Positions 38,899 through 48,032 of a stretch of DNA of 64,000 nt are shown piece after piece (positions within the stretch are counted from its first letter, which is position 1; the number at the start of each line of letters is the position of its first letter). The notes below the pieces were generated by a model that saw only the letters and a program-made list of their open reading frames with translations, was not told the origin of the DNA and ran no database searches. Where the stretch lies: assembly GCF_900177515.1 (NCBI RefSeq), contig NZ_FXAK01000007.1, forward strand, positions 124,001-188,000, given 5' to 3'. This DNA is from Azospirillum oryzae (lineage in GTDB: Bacteria; Pseudomonadota; Alphaproteobacteria; Azospirillales; Azospirillaceae). The position numbers and the translations under genes are program-made.

Positions 38899-39882
38899 AT
38901 GGCAATCCGCAACAATTTTGCGATCCCCAACCGTCTTGTCATCCGGAGCGATCTGGTTCCTGGTGAAAGCGTGGTTGGTTATCTTCGGCGGCTTAGTATT
39001 GCTAATGGGTTCGATAGCCTGCAGTGGATGTTCAAAAATAACTTATCATCGAAAGAGGAAACGTATTATGAAGATATACTGTACCAAGTGCATTGTATCA
39101 CGGGGTGTGATTACGAAACCATAAAGGGCTGCGGCTACATACCTCGGGATAAAAACGACCGGATCACCAATTTCTACGGATTTGAGATAAGAAGGAAGCA
39201 CTTCAAATTATCTTCACAGAAGATATGCACAATATGTTTTTATGAGAATCCAATATTTCAGTCTGTATGGGATATTGGAGCCTGGATTGCCTGCCCAATT
39301 CATGGAACTCATATAATTGATCAATGTCCAGAATGCGGTAGGTCTCTGTCATGGAGCCAAGCAACATACATGTGTGAATGTGGTGCCTTTGAGTATGACG
39401 ACTGCTTCAAGAGTAATTCTCATGAGAACTTAATTTTCTGCTCAAAACACATTTCTTTCCTTCTTTGGCATAAAAAAGAGGATGAAAACACAAAAATAGC
39501 TGATAAGTTGCGAGCATTGTCTTTGGAAAATTTTCTAGATCTAATTGTTGATCTATATATGGCTCCACTTATACAAGTAAGAAGTAGGAAAATCATCTAT
39601 GGAAGCATTTATAAATATTACGAAGATTGCCTGATTCATTCTATGGGAATAATAATGAATTGGCCGGATGGTTTTTATGAACATGTCGAAAGAGTTGTTG
39701 AGGCGCTATTGTATTTCCGCAATAGAGAAGATGAAAAATATTTGACGTTTAGACTTTTTTTATGCGTAAGTTTTATAGATAAAATGAAGGGAGTTGCAAT
39801 AAATGTTGATGGAAATGAAAAAATATGGTGTAAGAAATGGGGTGATGTGATCGTCAAGCGTCACTTCCCTAATTTCGTGTAA
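38899..39882 (+). CDS. TniQ-family protein, isolated
   Basis: 327 residues. The N-terminus LVPGESVVGYLRRLSIANG is the TniQ signature (PGESLxSWLxRLAxxNG). The middle carries paired zinc motifs CTICF, then W-x-x-CPIHGTHIIDQCPECGRSLSW and CECG, the Cys/His pattern seen in TniQ/TnsD. TniQ proteins select targets for Tn7, Tn5053 and related transposons. No TnsB/TniA, TnsC/TniB or resolvase gene is present, so it is orphaned. Composition is strikingly AT-rich compared with all neighbours, which indicates recent horizontal origin. Confidence 0.72.
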   Translation: MAIRNNFAIPNRLVIRSDLVPGESVVGYLRRLSIANGFDSLQWMFKNNLSSKEETYYEDILYQVHCITGCDYETIKGCGYIPRDKNDRITNFYGFEIRRKHFKLSSQKICTICFYENPIFQSVWDIGAWIACPIHGTHIIDQCPECGRSLSWSQATYMCECGAFEYDDCFKSNSHENLIFCSKHISFLLWHKKEDENTKIADKLRALSLENFLDLIVDLYMAPLIQVRSRKIIYGSIYKYYEDCLIHSMGIIMNWPDGFYEHVERVVEALLYFRNREDEKYLTFRLFLCVSFIDKMKGVAINVDGNEKIWCKKWGDVIVKRHFPNFV

Positions 39883-40197
39883 TATTATTTTGTGTATTGA
39901 TCTACTTCAGACCTGTGCCACACTGAAGAAATTCCCTTTCGTTTATCCGGGTAAAGAATTGGGAATATTGACAGGGATATTAGCGTAGAGATGACGGTTC
40001 GTGTCAACCGGCTTCCAATTTCCAGCCGGCATCGGCTTGCAATTTCCAGCCACGCTTGCGGTTGCAGAACCTGTTGTCCAGGGAGTCCACGGGAGGGTCC
40101 CGCGCGCGCCGCGGAGTGCCCTCATGGCTGACGCAGCGGCGCGTGTGGGAGGGGCCTGTGGGCCCCCCTGGGCAACGGACGGGGGGAGGGCTTTGGA

Positions 40198-40929
40198 TCA
40201 GGAGCGGTTCTTGAACCGCCAGCTCTCGTTGCCGGTTTCCAGGATGTCGCAGTGATGCGTCAGCCGGTCGAGCAAAGCGGTGGTCATCTTGGCGTCGCCA
40301 GCGAACACCGTTGGCCATTCAGCGAAGCTCAAGTTGGTGGTGATCAACACCGAGGTCCGCGAGTACAACTGGCTGAGCGCGTGGAACAGCAGTTGGCCGC
40401 CACTCTGTGAGAACGGCAGGTAGCCGAGTTCGTCCAGCACCACGAGATCAACGCGGGTCAACTGGTCAGCGAGCTTGCCCGCCTGCCCGATCCGGGCTTC
40501 GGCCTCCAGCCGGTTCACCAGGTCGATGACGTTGAAGAACCGGGCACGGGCGCCGCGGCGCACGCAGTTGGCCGTAATGGCGATGCACATGTGCGTCTTG
40601 CCGGTCCCGGTTCCCCCGATGAACACGGCGTTGCGCTGGGTTTCCAGAAAGCCGCCATCGTGCAGGTCGCGCACCAGCCCCTCGTTGAGGGGACTGGCGG
40701 TGAAGTCGAACTCGGCCAGCGTCTTGGCCAGGGGCAGCTTGGCGGCGCCGAGCTGGTAACGGATCGAGCGCGCCTGCTTCTCCGCCCGCTCCGCCGCCAG
40801 CAGATCGCCCAGGATCTGCTGGACGGTGCGCTGCCGCTTCAGCCCGTCGCTCATCACCTCGTCGTAGGCGGCACGCATGCCGGCCAAGCTGAGCTCGGCC
40901 ATCAGCGCCATCAGCTCATGCCGTTCCAT
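40198..40929 (-). CDS. istB: IS21 helper ATPase IstB
   Basis: 243 residues of DnaC/DnaA-like AAA+ ATPase. It shows [15 protein letters not shown] (Walker A) near residue 105 and [11 protein letters not shown] (Walker B) near 167. It assembles on target DNA and directs the IstA transposase. It overlaps the end of istA by 14 bases, the standard arrangement. The protein appears intact. Confidence 0.92.
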   Translation of the reverse strand: MERHELMALMAELSLAGMRAAYDEVMSDGLKRQRTVQQILGDLLAAERAEKQARSIRYQLGAAKLPLAKTLAEFDFTASPLNEGLVRDLHDGGFLETQRNAVFIGGTGTGKTHMCIAITANCVRRGARARFFNVIDLVNRLEAEARIGQAGKLADQLTRVDLVVLDELGYLPFSQSGGQLLFHALSQLYSRTSVLITTNLSFAEWPTVFAGDAKMTTALLDRLTHHCDILETGNESWRFKNRS

Positions 40930-42436
40930 GGCAGCCCTCCCGCACCGCGCGCAGGCGGTCGTAGCGCCCGCAGTCGGCGGCCGGCTCGATGGACAGCGTC
41001 AACGCCGTCGGCACCGCCATGGCCGGTGCCGGTGTGACGTCGTGGCGCCGGGCGAGGATGTTCAGGATCACGTCCCGGCTGTGCGTACCGCTCGCCAGTG
41101 CCTCGCGGCAGGCGACCTCCACCGCCTCCAGGCCATCGGTGAGGATGGCGGCGAGCACGCCAACGAACTGCCGGTCAGCGTCGTCGCCGCGGCCCAGGCG
41201 GGTCCGCACCGTCGCCAGGGCTGGCGGCAAATCCCAGTCCCGGAACGGCGCCCCGTTGCGCAGCGCCCCCGGCTTGCGGACGAGAACCGGCAGGTAGTGC
41301 AGCGGATTGTACCGCGTGTGGCCGTGCCCGAAAGCTCGTGGGTGCTCGGCGACGATCGCGCCGTTGAACCACACCACGATCCGTGTCGCGTAGGCGCGGA
41401 CCTGCACCGGCTTGCCGGCGGCGATCGCGGCCACGCTGTAGCGGTTGCGGTCAAAGTGGATCAGGCAGGTTTTCGAGACGCTGAGCGTGGCCTCGTGGAA
41501 GCCGTCGAAAGGATCGCTCACGGTGATCAGCGCCGGCCGCTCCGCCTGGAACACCTCCCACACCGTCCGGCTCCTATCCTCTGGATGCGGCGTCTGTTGG
41601 GCCCAGACGATCACCTCGTCGTGCAGGCGTTCGTTCACCTCTTCCAGCGTCTTGGCCCGCAGCCGCGGCGTGAACAGCCGCTGGCGCAAGGTGCCGACCT
41701 GGTTCTCGACCTGGCCCTTTTCCCAGCCCGAAGCCGGGGTGCAGGCCACCGGCTCGACCAGGTAATGCGAGCACATCTGGGCGAAGCGGCGGTTGAAGCG
41801 GCGCTCTTTGCCGACAAATACGGCGTCCACCGCCGTCTTCATGTTGTCGTAGATGCCGCGCTCGCACAGGCCGCCGTAGAAGGCCGCGGCACGGGCGTGG
41901 GCGTCGAACACCATCTCCTGGGTCTGGCGCGGGTAGACCGCCACAAACGGCATGCGGCTGTGGCACAGGCGGGCATGGGCCACCTGCACCTTGGTCGTCA
42001 CGCCGTCCAGGATGATCCACTCTTCCGCCCAGTCGAACTGGTACGCCTCGGCCGGGGCAAAGGTGAGCGGAACGTAGGCGTTCACCGGCCCACTCGGCGG
42101 CTGGCGCTGCTTGAAGCGCTTGATGTAGCGCCGCACCGTGTCGTAGCCGCCCTGGAACCCGGCATCCTTCAGCCGTCCGAAGAGCCCCAGGTAGTCGAGC
42201 CGGTCGCGGGCTGGCCGCCGCTCGTTCTCCGTGATCAGCCGTTCCAGCTCCTCCTGGAACCCGGACAACTTCGGAAGCGGCTGGTGCTGGCGCTCGTAGC
42301 GCGGCGCCGTCTCGCCCGAGCGCAGGTATTTCGTCACCGTCTCCCGCGACACCTTCAGCGACCGGGCAATGGCCCGGATGCTTTTCCCCTTCGCGTGCTC
42401 GCGTCGTATCCGTGCGATCGTCTCCACCGTCAACAT
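40916..42436 (-). CDS. istA: IS21 transposase IstA
   Basis: 506 residues. An N-terminal HTH ([31 protein letters not shown]) is followed by the DDE integrase core: [14 protein letters not shown] (first Asp near 140), [14 protein letters not shown] (second Asp near 200) and [17 protein letters not shown] (Glu near 250). It appears complete, so the element may still be active. Confidence 0.92.
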   Translation of the reverse strand: MLTVETIARIRREHAKGKSIRAIARSLKVSRETVTKYLRSGETAPRYERQHQPLPKLSGFQEELERLITENERRPARDRLDYLGLFGRLKDAGFQGGYDTVRRYIKRFKQRQPPSGPVNAYVPLTFAPAEAYQFDWAEEWIILDGVTTKVQVAHARLCHSRMPFVAVYPRQTQEMVFDAHARAAAFYGGLCERGIYDNMKTAVDAVFVGKERRFNRRFAQMCSHYLVEPVACTPASGWEKGQVENQVGTLRQRLFTPRLRAKTLEEVNERLHDEVIVWAQQTPHPEDRSRTVWEVFQAERPALITVSDPFDGFHEATLSVSKTCLIHFDRNRYSVAAIAAGKPVQVRAYATRIVVWFNGAIVAEHPRAFGHGHTRYNPLHYLPVLVRKPGALRNGAPFRDWDLPPALATVRTRLGRGDDADRQFVGVLAAILTDGLEAVEVACREALASGTHSRDVILNILARRHDVTPAPAMAVPTALTLSIEPAADCGRYDRLRAVREGCHGTA

Positions 42437-42540
42437 CCCTGTCCGCCACCCTGTCGTCCAAACCCAGGGTGGTAGTCTGCCAGATCAGGGGTGGCTGGTT
42501 ATTGGACGCCGATCACCCCTGAAACTGGCCCAGTGTTGCA

Positions 42541-43833
42541 GGCCGATGCACAGGCTTCGGCAGATTTCGCCGTCTCCGTCGTGCCCCGTCCGTTCCCAAT
42601 TGTAGCGTCCAGGCTTGCAAACAGCCTGTCAGCGACAGCAATGCCAGATGCCGGGTCTTCTTCTACTTTCTTGAGCGCCTGCCAGTAGTCAGACTGCCAA
42701 ACGGTAGCAGCCTTGTCTTGAAGCAAGTTTACCTCCGTGTAGGATGCAAGCTTCCCCGAAATTGTAGGAACCAAGCTTGGGCCAACATTGGAGTCGCACG
42801 CAGGGCACTTTGATGCATCCTGCCAATCCGGTGACTTTAGAACAGCATCCACGGATTCAAAAACAGCCTTAAGGAGCGCTCCTTCTGTCTTAGCCAAAGC
42901 TGCATCACGGGCGCTAAGAATACTGACCAGCGACTCCGGAGCCGGAGAATTTAGTAGGCTCTCATACCCTTTGAATCGCGAAATATCACGCGTAAGAGTT
43001 GATAATTCGTCGCGGAGCGGCCCTCCTTCTGCCTTTCTAACAGTCTCCCGAAGCGCGCCAAAATCCAGATCCTCTAGAGCCTTCCCCGCCACCTGAGTTG
43101 AGAGGATGGCAGACTCTTGAAGCTTTTTCTTTATACTTTTTTTAGAAAGCTCTCTATCACCCTTATCATCGTATGGACTACCCAGAACCTTTTCGTAAGA
43201 TGAGGCGCATTGGCCTAGGGCAATCAACGCAGCGTTTTTAGCGTCGGCGATCTTCTGGTTCCGCGCCGCTACTCCGAAGTCTGCGTTGAAGTTGCGAGTA
43301 TCAGAAATTGCTTGAAGCGCTTGGCGATATTCTGAATATCGCTCCAATCCAATAAGTGATGAGTAGGATCGGCCTCGTTCCAGCGCCGAATTTTCAATAA
43401 AGTTAACAAAAGTTGCGTAATCAAGAAGCGTGAACTCTTCATTGAAGCTTTCAAGAAACTTCGCTGGATCGAGGTGCCCAGTAGGGCTATTAACAGTTCT
43501 CTTCCCTGACGGCTCCCGTGTGACAACTACACATACTGATTCGCCACCGTCGTCAGGCTCAAATGTGATTTCTATACGCGCAGTCTTGTTTGGGTGAAAT
43601 ATATTAGCATAGTAGTCGTTCGCGCAGTCTGACGCCTGCATTTTGGAGAACTTGGGCACCGCACCGCGTATGGCGTAGCAGAGAGCTTCATAAATGGAGC
43701 TCTTTCCGCGACCATTCGTTGCGTAGATCGAATTGACCCTATCTTTCTTGAAGCTTAGGCTGAGCGGTGCGCCATGGTTGTTGATGCCGCGGAAACCTTC
43801 GATCTTGAGCTCAGAGAGGAAGTATCGGGCCAT
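42541..43833 (-). pseudogene. Rad50/SMC-like ATPase gene truncated by IS21
   Basis: About 431 residues remain. The N-terminus reads FLSELKIEGFRGINNHG, then Walker A ATNGRGKSSIYEALCYAIRG near residue 40, and FVNFIENSALERGRSYSSLIGLERYSEYRQAL. A long helical region follows, with a CPAC pair near residue 345 that resembles a Rad50 zinc hook. The C-terminal signature and Walker B half is lost at 42540, where the frame runs into IS21. The ATG at 43833 follows GGAGGTG inside the upstream gene and overlaps its TGA by one base. Such ATPases occur in defence operons, but the system cannot be identified. Confidence 0.7.
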
Positions 43834-44075
43834 CACGCCACCTCCGCCGAGGCGTTGTCCGTTACGCCCTCCGGCGTTGCCAACTCGGCGCTGATGACAG
43901 TGTTGAATTTGACCCTGCTCTTTGTGCGCTCATTACCCTCACGCAGCGGGAGCATTTCTTCCAAGCGGGATTTCAGAATCACACTAAACTTTTCATCAAC
44001 GACGGAGAGGGTCGTATAGAAGAGAGCGAGATTATCCTTGAAAGGCTTGTTCTTGTTAAACTCAACGTCAGGCAT
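43833..44075 (-). CDS. Small partner gene of the truncated ATPase
   Basis: 80 residues (DVEFNKNKPFKDNLALFYTTLSVVDEKFSVILKSRLEEMLPLRE...), mixed charge, no recognised family. AGAGGTG precedes its ATG. Its TGA overlaps the ATPase start, so the two are translationally coupled. Small proteins coupled to Rad50-like ATPases are a feature of ABC-three-component and related conflict systems; whether this is a 'middle component' is only an inference. Confidence 0.55.
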   Translation of the reverse strand: MPDVEFNKNKPFKDNLALFYTTLSVVDEKFSVILKSRLEEMLPLREGNERTKSRVKFNTVISAELATPEGVTDNASAEVA

Positions 44076-44145
44076 GAATGCACCTCTGTAGCTAGTAATC
44101 TGGAGTATATGCCACCTGGGAAGGTGCTGATATAAGAAGCTTATC

Positions 44146-44329
44146 CTAGGCTATAAGCTCCCGCAGCGACGGGACCAGGTGGCGCTGCCCATCGACCTCG
44201 CGGGTGAACAGATTGATCACCGTGGGGACTGGACAGCCGGCCTTCAGCAGGCCCAACAGCCACCGTCCCGCCAGATAGGTCTGGGTCGACGCGTGGTGCC
44301 ACCACACCCGGCCGCCGGGCGCTTCTTCG
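44146..44329 (-). pseudogene. NACHT/STAND-like NTPase remnant, 3' part
   Basis: Read across the IS66 target site it continues the fragment at 46989-47444. The joined protein is RRPLFEE-APGGRVWWHHASTQTYL, then AGRWLLGLLKAGCP and PSLRELIA, then a stop. The pattern (alpha-helical, F/W-x-HH-x5-YLAxxWL) is that of the region after the NTPase core in large NACHT-type ATPases. It is separated from its 5' part by the IS66 element. Confidence 0.5.
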
Positions 44330-44410
44330 GTAAGCGTTGTGTGACGACACATCCGACGTGATCATGGTCCATGAAATATTCCGCTGGTCGCAGCTCAGCG
44401 GGGTAAGAGG

Positions 44411-44986
44411 ATGTTGGGTCAGGATCTGGAGAGCTATTGGCGCGGTCATGTCGAGGCCTGGAAGGGCGGCGGGCTGACACTGAAAGCCTATGCTGAAGCC
44501 CATGGAATTGGACGCTGGGCTCTGGGCCGGTGGTCGCGCCGCTTTGCCGCTGCGGAGGAGGTGAGCGCTCGCCGTCATAGGGATAGTCCTGGTGCTGTCC
44601 CTATGACGGCGAGCGCTCCCTTGGTGATGGAGATCGTCGAGGCGGCACCCCGCCGGCGGTATTGGTCGCAGGCGGAGAAAGAGCAGCTGGTGGCGGAAAC
44701 CTGCGAGCCGGGCGTGAGCGTGTCGCTGATCGCCCGCCGGCGCGGGGTCGATCCCAGCCTGCTGTTCCGCTGGCGCCGCCAGATGCTCACTCCGGCCGAG
44801 CCGACGCCCATCTTCGCGCCGGTGGAGATGGCAGACACCACGTCCGCTCTTCCCCTCACGCCGCCAACTCCATGCGGTGCCAGCATGATCGAGATCGAGT
44901 TGGCCGGCGGACGGCGGCTGCGGGTCGGTCGGGATGTCGATGCCGAAGCACTGCGCCGGGTGATCAGCGTGCTGGAGCGGTCATGA
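44411..44986 (+). CDS. tnpA: IS66 TnpA (HTH accessory protein)
   Basis: 191 residues. The N-terminal part (SYWRGHVEAWKGGGLTLKAYAEAHGIGRWALGRWSRRF) and the central HTH (YWSQAEKEQLVAETCEPGVSVSLIARRRGVDPSLLFRWRRQ) are typical of IS66 ORF1, a DNA-binding protein needed for transposition. It is unusual in carrying a 21-bp inverted repeat inside the coding sequence at 44563-44618. The stop overlaps the tnpB start (ATGA). Confidence 0.85.
   Translation: MLGQDLESYWRGHVEAWKGGGLTLKAYAEAHGIGRWALGRWSRRFAAAEEVSARRHRDSPGAVPMTASAPLVMEIVEAAPRRRYWSQAEKEQLVAETCEPGVSVSLIARRRGVDPSLLFRWRRQMLTPAEPTPIFAPVEMADTTSALPLTPPTPCGASMIEIELAGGRRLRVGRDVDAEALRRVISVLERS
44563..44618. repeat. Perfect 21-bp inverted repeat inside IS66 tnpA
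   Basis: Left arm 44563-44583 and right arm 44598-44618 are exact reverse complements (starting GAGCGCTCGCCGTCATAGGG), with a 14-base spacer. The encoded stretch (SARRHRDSPGAVPMTASA) interrupts otherwise family-like sequence. Confidence 0.8.
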
Positions 44987-45339
44987 TGCTGTCGATCCCG
45001 GCCGGTGTGCGCATTTACCTGGCGCTGGAGCCCTGCGACATGCGCCGCGGCTTCGACGGACTGGCCCTGCTGGTGCAGCAGGCGCTGGGCAAGGATCCGT
45101 TCTGCGGCCACCTCTACATCTTCCGAGGGAAAGGGGCTGGACGCGTGAAAATTCTCTACGCCGATCAGAACGGCCTGTGCCTGTTCGCCAAGAGGCTGGA
45201 GCGTGGCCGTTTCGTTTGGCCAACAACGCGGACGCCGGGCGGCACAGTGGTACTGACGCCGGCGGAACTGTCCCTGCTTCTGGAGGGGCTGGACTGGCGT
45301 CACACCGTGCCGGTGTTGCGGCCGACCGCAGCGGGATGA
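44983..45339 (+). CDS. tnpB: IS66 accessory protein TnpB
   Basis: 118 residues of the compact IS66 Orf2 family: PAGVRIYLALEPCDMRRGFDGLALLVQQ, then GHLYIFRGKGAGRVKILYADQNGLCLFAKRLERGRF. This family is required for IS66 transposition but has no known catalytic role. It appears intact. Confidence 0.9.
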   Translation: MMLSIPAGVRIYLALEPCDMRRGFDGLALLVQQALGKDPFCGHLYIFRGKGAGRVKILYADQNGLCLFAKRLERGRFVWPTTRTPGGTVVLTPAELSLLLEGLDWRHTVPVLRPTAAG

Positions 45340-45409
45340 ATGGGAGAAAAGGTGAAGGAAAACCACAGGCTTGGCTGGCTTGGGGCCGTGATCCAAGGTA
45401 CAATCGGCC

Positions 45410-46963
45410 ATGCGCTTCGACCTCGACAACCTGCCCGCTGATCCGGCCCTGCTGCAGCAGATGGTGCGCGATTTGGCCGAGGTCGTGGAGCGCCAGAAAG
45501 CCGATCTGGCGGAGCTGGAGGCTCTGCGTCAGCAGCTTCGGCAGATGCAGCGCACCGTCTTCGGGCGCCGCTCCGAACGGTTCGATCCTGATCAGCTCGA
45601 TCTCGGGTTGGAGGAGCTGGAGGCGGACATCGCCCGGGTCGAGGCCAAACTCGCAGCCCCTGAACTGAAACCGTCGGCCCCTGCGGAACCACCCAGCCGT
45701 GGCCGCGACTTGCCCGATGATCTGCCGCATCACGATCTCACGCTCGAGCCGCCCGGGCTGGAGTCCGGCGCCGGGGTTTGCCCCTGCTGCGGCGGGGCTT
45801 TGCATGAGGCCGGCGAGACGGTGGCCCGGATGATCGACTACGTGCCGGCCCAGCTGCGGGTGCTGCGCATCCGCCGGCCCAAATACGCCTGCCGCGGCTG
45901 TGGCACGCTGCATCAGGCGCCGGCCCCGGAGAAGCCGATCGCCAAGGGCATGGCGACGCCGGCGATGCTGGCGCACGTCATCACCAGCCGCTACTGCGAT
46001 CATCTGCCCTTCTACCGCCAGGCGCAGATCCTGGCCCGCAATGGCTTCCCTGTTGACCGCTCGGTTCTGGCGGGCTGGGCGGGGCAAGCCTGTTGGTGGC
46101 TGGAGGCGCTGCATGAGGAGTTGGCCAAGGCCCTGTTCGCCTCGGCCAAGCTGTTCGCCGACGACACGCCGATGCCGACGCTGGCGCCGGGAACCGGCCG
46201 GGTGAAGACCGGACGGCTGTGGGCCTATGCCCGCGATGACCGGCCCTGGCAGGGGCTGGACCCGCCGGCGGTGATTTATGCCTACACCAGCGATCGCAAA
46301 GGCGAACGCCCAGCCGCCCACCTGCGGGAGTTCTGCGGTGTGCTGCAGGTGGACGGTTATGCCGGGTTCGAACGGCTGGCTGCCGGCAACCGGGTCGTGC
46401 TGGCGGCCTGCTGGAGCCATGCGCGTCGACGTTTCTACGACTTGGCCGAAAACGGTTCGCCGATCGCCGCCGAGGCGCTGCGCCGCATCGCCCGGCTCTA
46501 CGCGATCGAAGAGCGCATCCGCGGCCGCACGGCCGACGAGCGCCGGCAGCTTCGGCAAGCCGAGGCCGCTTCCCAGGTGGCGGAGCTGAAGGCGTGGCTG
46601 GAGCACGAACTTCCCCGCCTGCCGGGCCGCTCCAAGCTGGCCGAGGCGATCCGCTATGCGCTCGGCCGCTGGAAGGCGTTGTGCGTCTACCTGGATGACG
46701 GCCGGGTGGAGATGGATACCAACACGGTGGAGCGCTGCATCAGACCGGTAGCCCTCGGCCGGAAGAATAGCCTCTTCGCCGGCTCGGAGGGCGGCGGCCA
46801 TCGCTGGGCGGTGATCGCCTCGCTGGTTGAGACCTGCAAGCTCAACGCTGTCGAGCCGTTCGCCTACCTGCGCGACATCCTGGAGCGCATGGTGAACGGC
46901 TACCCCGCCGCACGCCTTGCCGATCTGCTCCCCTGGAACTGGAAGCCCGCCGTCAACGCCTGA
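45410..46963 (+). CDS. tnpC: IS66 transposase TnpC
   Basis: 517 residues. An N-terminal coiled coil (LLQQMVRDLAEVVERQKADLAELEALRQQL) is followed by a zinc-binding domain (CPCCGGALHE...CRGCGTLHQAP) and the DDE core with KLFADDTPMPTLAPG (Asp), LQVDGYAGFERL (Asp) and RVEMDTNTVERCIRPVALGRKNSLFAGSEGG (Glu). It appears complete and potentially active. Confidence 0.92.
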   Translation: MRFDLDNLPADPALLQQMVRDLAEVVERQKADLAELEALRQQLRQMQRTVFGRRSERFDPDQLDLGLEELEADIARVEAKLAAPELKPSAPAEPPSRGRDLPDDLPHHDLTLEPPGLESGAGVCPCCGGALHEAGETVARMIDYVPAQLRVLRIRRPKYACRGCGTLHQAPAPEKPIAKGMATPAMLAHVITSRYCDHLPFYRQAQILARNGFPVDRSVLAGWAGQACWWLEALHEELAKALFASAKLFADDTPMPTLAPGTGRVKTGRLWAYARDDRPWQGLDPPAVIYAYTSDRKGERPAAHLREFCGVLQVDGYAGFERLAAGNRVVLAACWSHARRRFYDLAENGSPIAAEALRRIARLYAIEERIRGRTADERRQLRQAEAASQVAELKAWLEHELPRLPGRSKLAEAIRYALGRWKALCVYLDDGRVEMDTNTVERCIRPVALGRKNSLFAGSEGGGHRWAVIASLVETCKLNAVEPFAYLRDILERMVNGYPAARLADLLPWNWKPAVNA

Positions 46964-46988
46964 TCCGGTGCGATCACGCTCCGCTTAC

Positions 46989-47444
46989 CTTCTTCGAACA
47001 GGGGTCGACGGAGCAACGCGGCGATCTCGCGGGCACGCCAGTCTGGAAGCACGCTGGCCGGATCGAGCGCCGATCGCGCCGGGAGCAACGGCGGACCCGG
47101 GTCCGGAAGCCGGATGCCGGTTGGCGGCGCAGGATGGTGGCACCGGCAAGGCGTTCGGCACCCCACAGCGCCTTTTCCGGCGAGAGGGGGTCGGCTTCGC
47201 TATGGGCCACGTTGGCTTCCTGCACCTTCGCCAGGACGTTGAGCTCCAGCATGTCCCAGCGCGCGCCGATCCGACCTTCGCGCTTCCAATACTCGGCGAG
47301 CCATTCCAGGTCCCCTGGCCGCCCGGCCAGGAACAGATGGCCAGTTTGCTTCAAGGTATCGATGAAGGCGTCGGCACGGTCCACGCCATAGTGGGCTGCC
47401 AGCCGGTGGATGCGCGCTTCGTCCAGCGGGAGCAGGCGCACGGT
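46989..47444 (-). pseudogene. NACHT/STAND-like NTPase remnant, 5' part
   Basis: Starts abruptly at 47444, where IS256-like sequence ends, and reads [20 protein letters not shown], then [27 protein letters not shown] and ALWGAERLAGATILRR. This is typical of the post-NACHT helical region (the 'GRPxxLxWLAxxW' element). A frameshift near 47100 shifts the continuation (SALDPASVLPDWRAREIAALL) into another frame, so the gene was already decayed. The remaining piece lies at 44146-44329, beyond IS66. Confidence 0.5.
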
Positions 47445-47737
47445 CGCGCTCGCGGTAGCCGTTGCGTTGGACCAGCCGCTCGGCGGAGCGCTCACGGTGG
47501 GCACCCTGCACCTCCAGTTCCATCAGCCGCTCGGCCGCGAAGCCGATCATCTCGCGCAGCACGTTGGCATCAGGACTCTTCTCCAGCAGCGCGCGAAGCG
47601 CCATCATCTCGTCGGTCATTGTGGTCACCCTTCGGTCGGGTTGAGGTGTGGTGACCAGACTCTACCGAAGAACCACGATGACCGCCCCGGCAGGCCGGTT
47701 CCCCACATCTCCTACACCACGGACGGGGACACGACCC
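47445..47737 (-). mobile_element. IS256-family remnant (5' end)
   Basis: Encodes the first 61 residues of an IS256 transposase (start near 47628; [27 protein letters not shown] and QRNGYRER), plus the upstream terminal region to about 47737 (CTCCTACACCACGGACGGGG). Both parts align with the intact IS256 copy at 51894-53319, whose protein begins [27 protein letters not shown]. The rest of the element is deleted at 47445. Confidence 0.75.
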
Positions 47738-47756
47738 CACCGACAAGCTGTGCTCC

Positions 47757-48032
47757 TCTGAGGCTGCGTTTCGTGAGATCGGTCTGACGGCGCACCATAA
47801 ACACGGCCGGCGCCAGAACAACCGGGCCGAAGTCTCGCGTCAGCCGCTCTGGCGATGCGAAAGGAAGATGCAGCGCTTCAAGTCTCCAGGCTCGGCCCAG
47901 CGTTTCGTCTCTCTGCACGCCGCCGTCTACAACGCCTTCAGCCTTCAGCGCCACCTGGTCTCCCGCCGTACTCTGCGCACCTTTCGGGCGCAGGCCATCG
48001 CCGACTGGCAGGCCGCGAGAACCGCAGCGTGA
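47757..48032 (+). pseudogene. IS6-family transposase C-terminal remnant
   Basis: About 91 codons ending in TGA at 48030-48032. The frame reads AAFREIGLTAHHKHGRRQNN, RAEVSRQPLWRCERKMQRF and KSPGSAQRFVSLHAAVYNAF, the well-known C-terminus of IS6 (IS26-like) transposases, including the catalytic Glu region and the RxxRKMQRFKS motif. The N-terminal half and left end are missing. Confidence 0.8.

Larger units (their letters stand above)
40002..42540 (-). mobile_element. IS21-family insertion sequence
   Basis: Contains istA and istB on the minus strand. The ends are defined by related inverted repeats: the left end begins TGTCAACCGGCTTCC, and the right end read inward begins TGCAACACTGGGCC. Inside lie multiple copies of a GTGGCTGG-ATTG-GCCGAT-like subterminal repeat on both sides, as is typical for IS21. 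No target duplication is found (the flanks are GGTTCG and GGCCGA), and the right side cuts an ATPase gene whose remainder is absent on the left. The ends are inferred and could be off by a few bases. Confidence 0.75.
44330..46988 (+). mobile_element. IS66-family insertion sequence with 8-bp target duplication
   Basis: The left end GTAAGCGTTGTGTGA and the right end read inward GTAAGCGGAGCGTGA form the typical IS66 inverted repeats. The 8-bp direct repeat CTTCTTCG flanks it exactly at 44322-44329 and 46989-46996. All three IS66 genes (tnpA, tnpB, tnpC) are present and open. It is inserted in a NACHT-like NTPase remnant. Confidence 0.92.

Noticed and set aside
38567..39882. CRISPR-associated or Tn7-like transposon around TniQ
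   Set aside because: No cas genes, TnsB, TnsC or convincing terminal repeats are visible; only an isolated TniQ gene can be supported.
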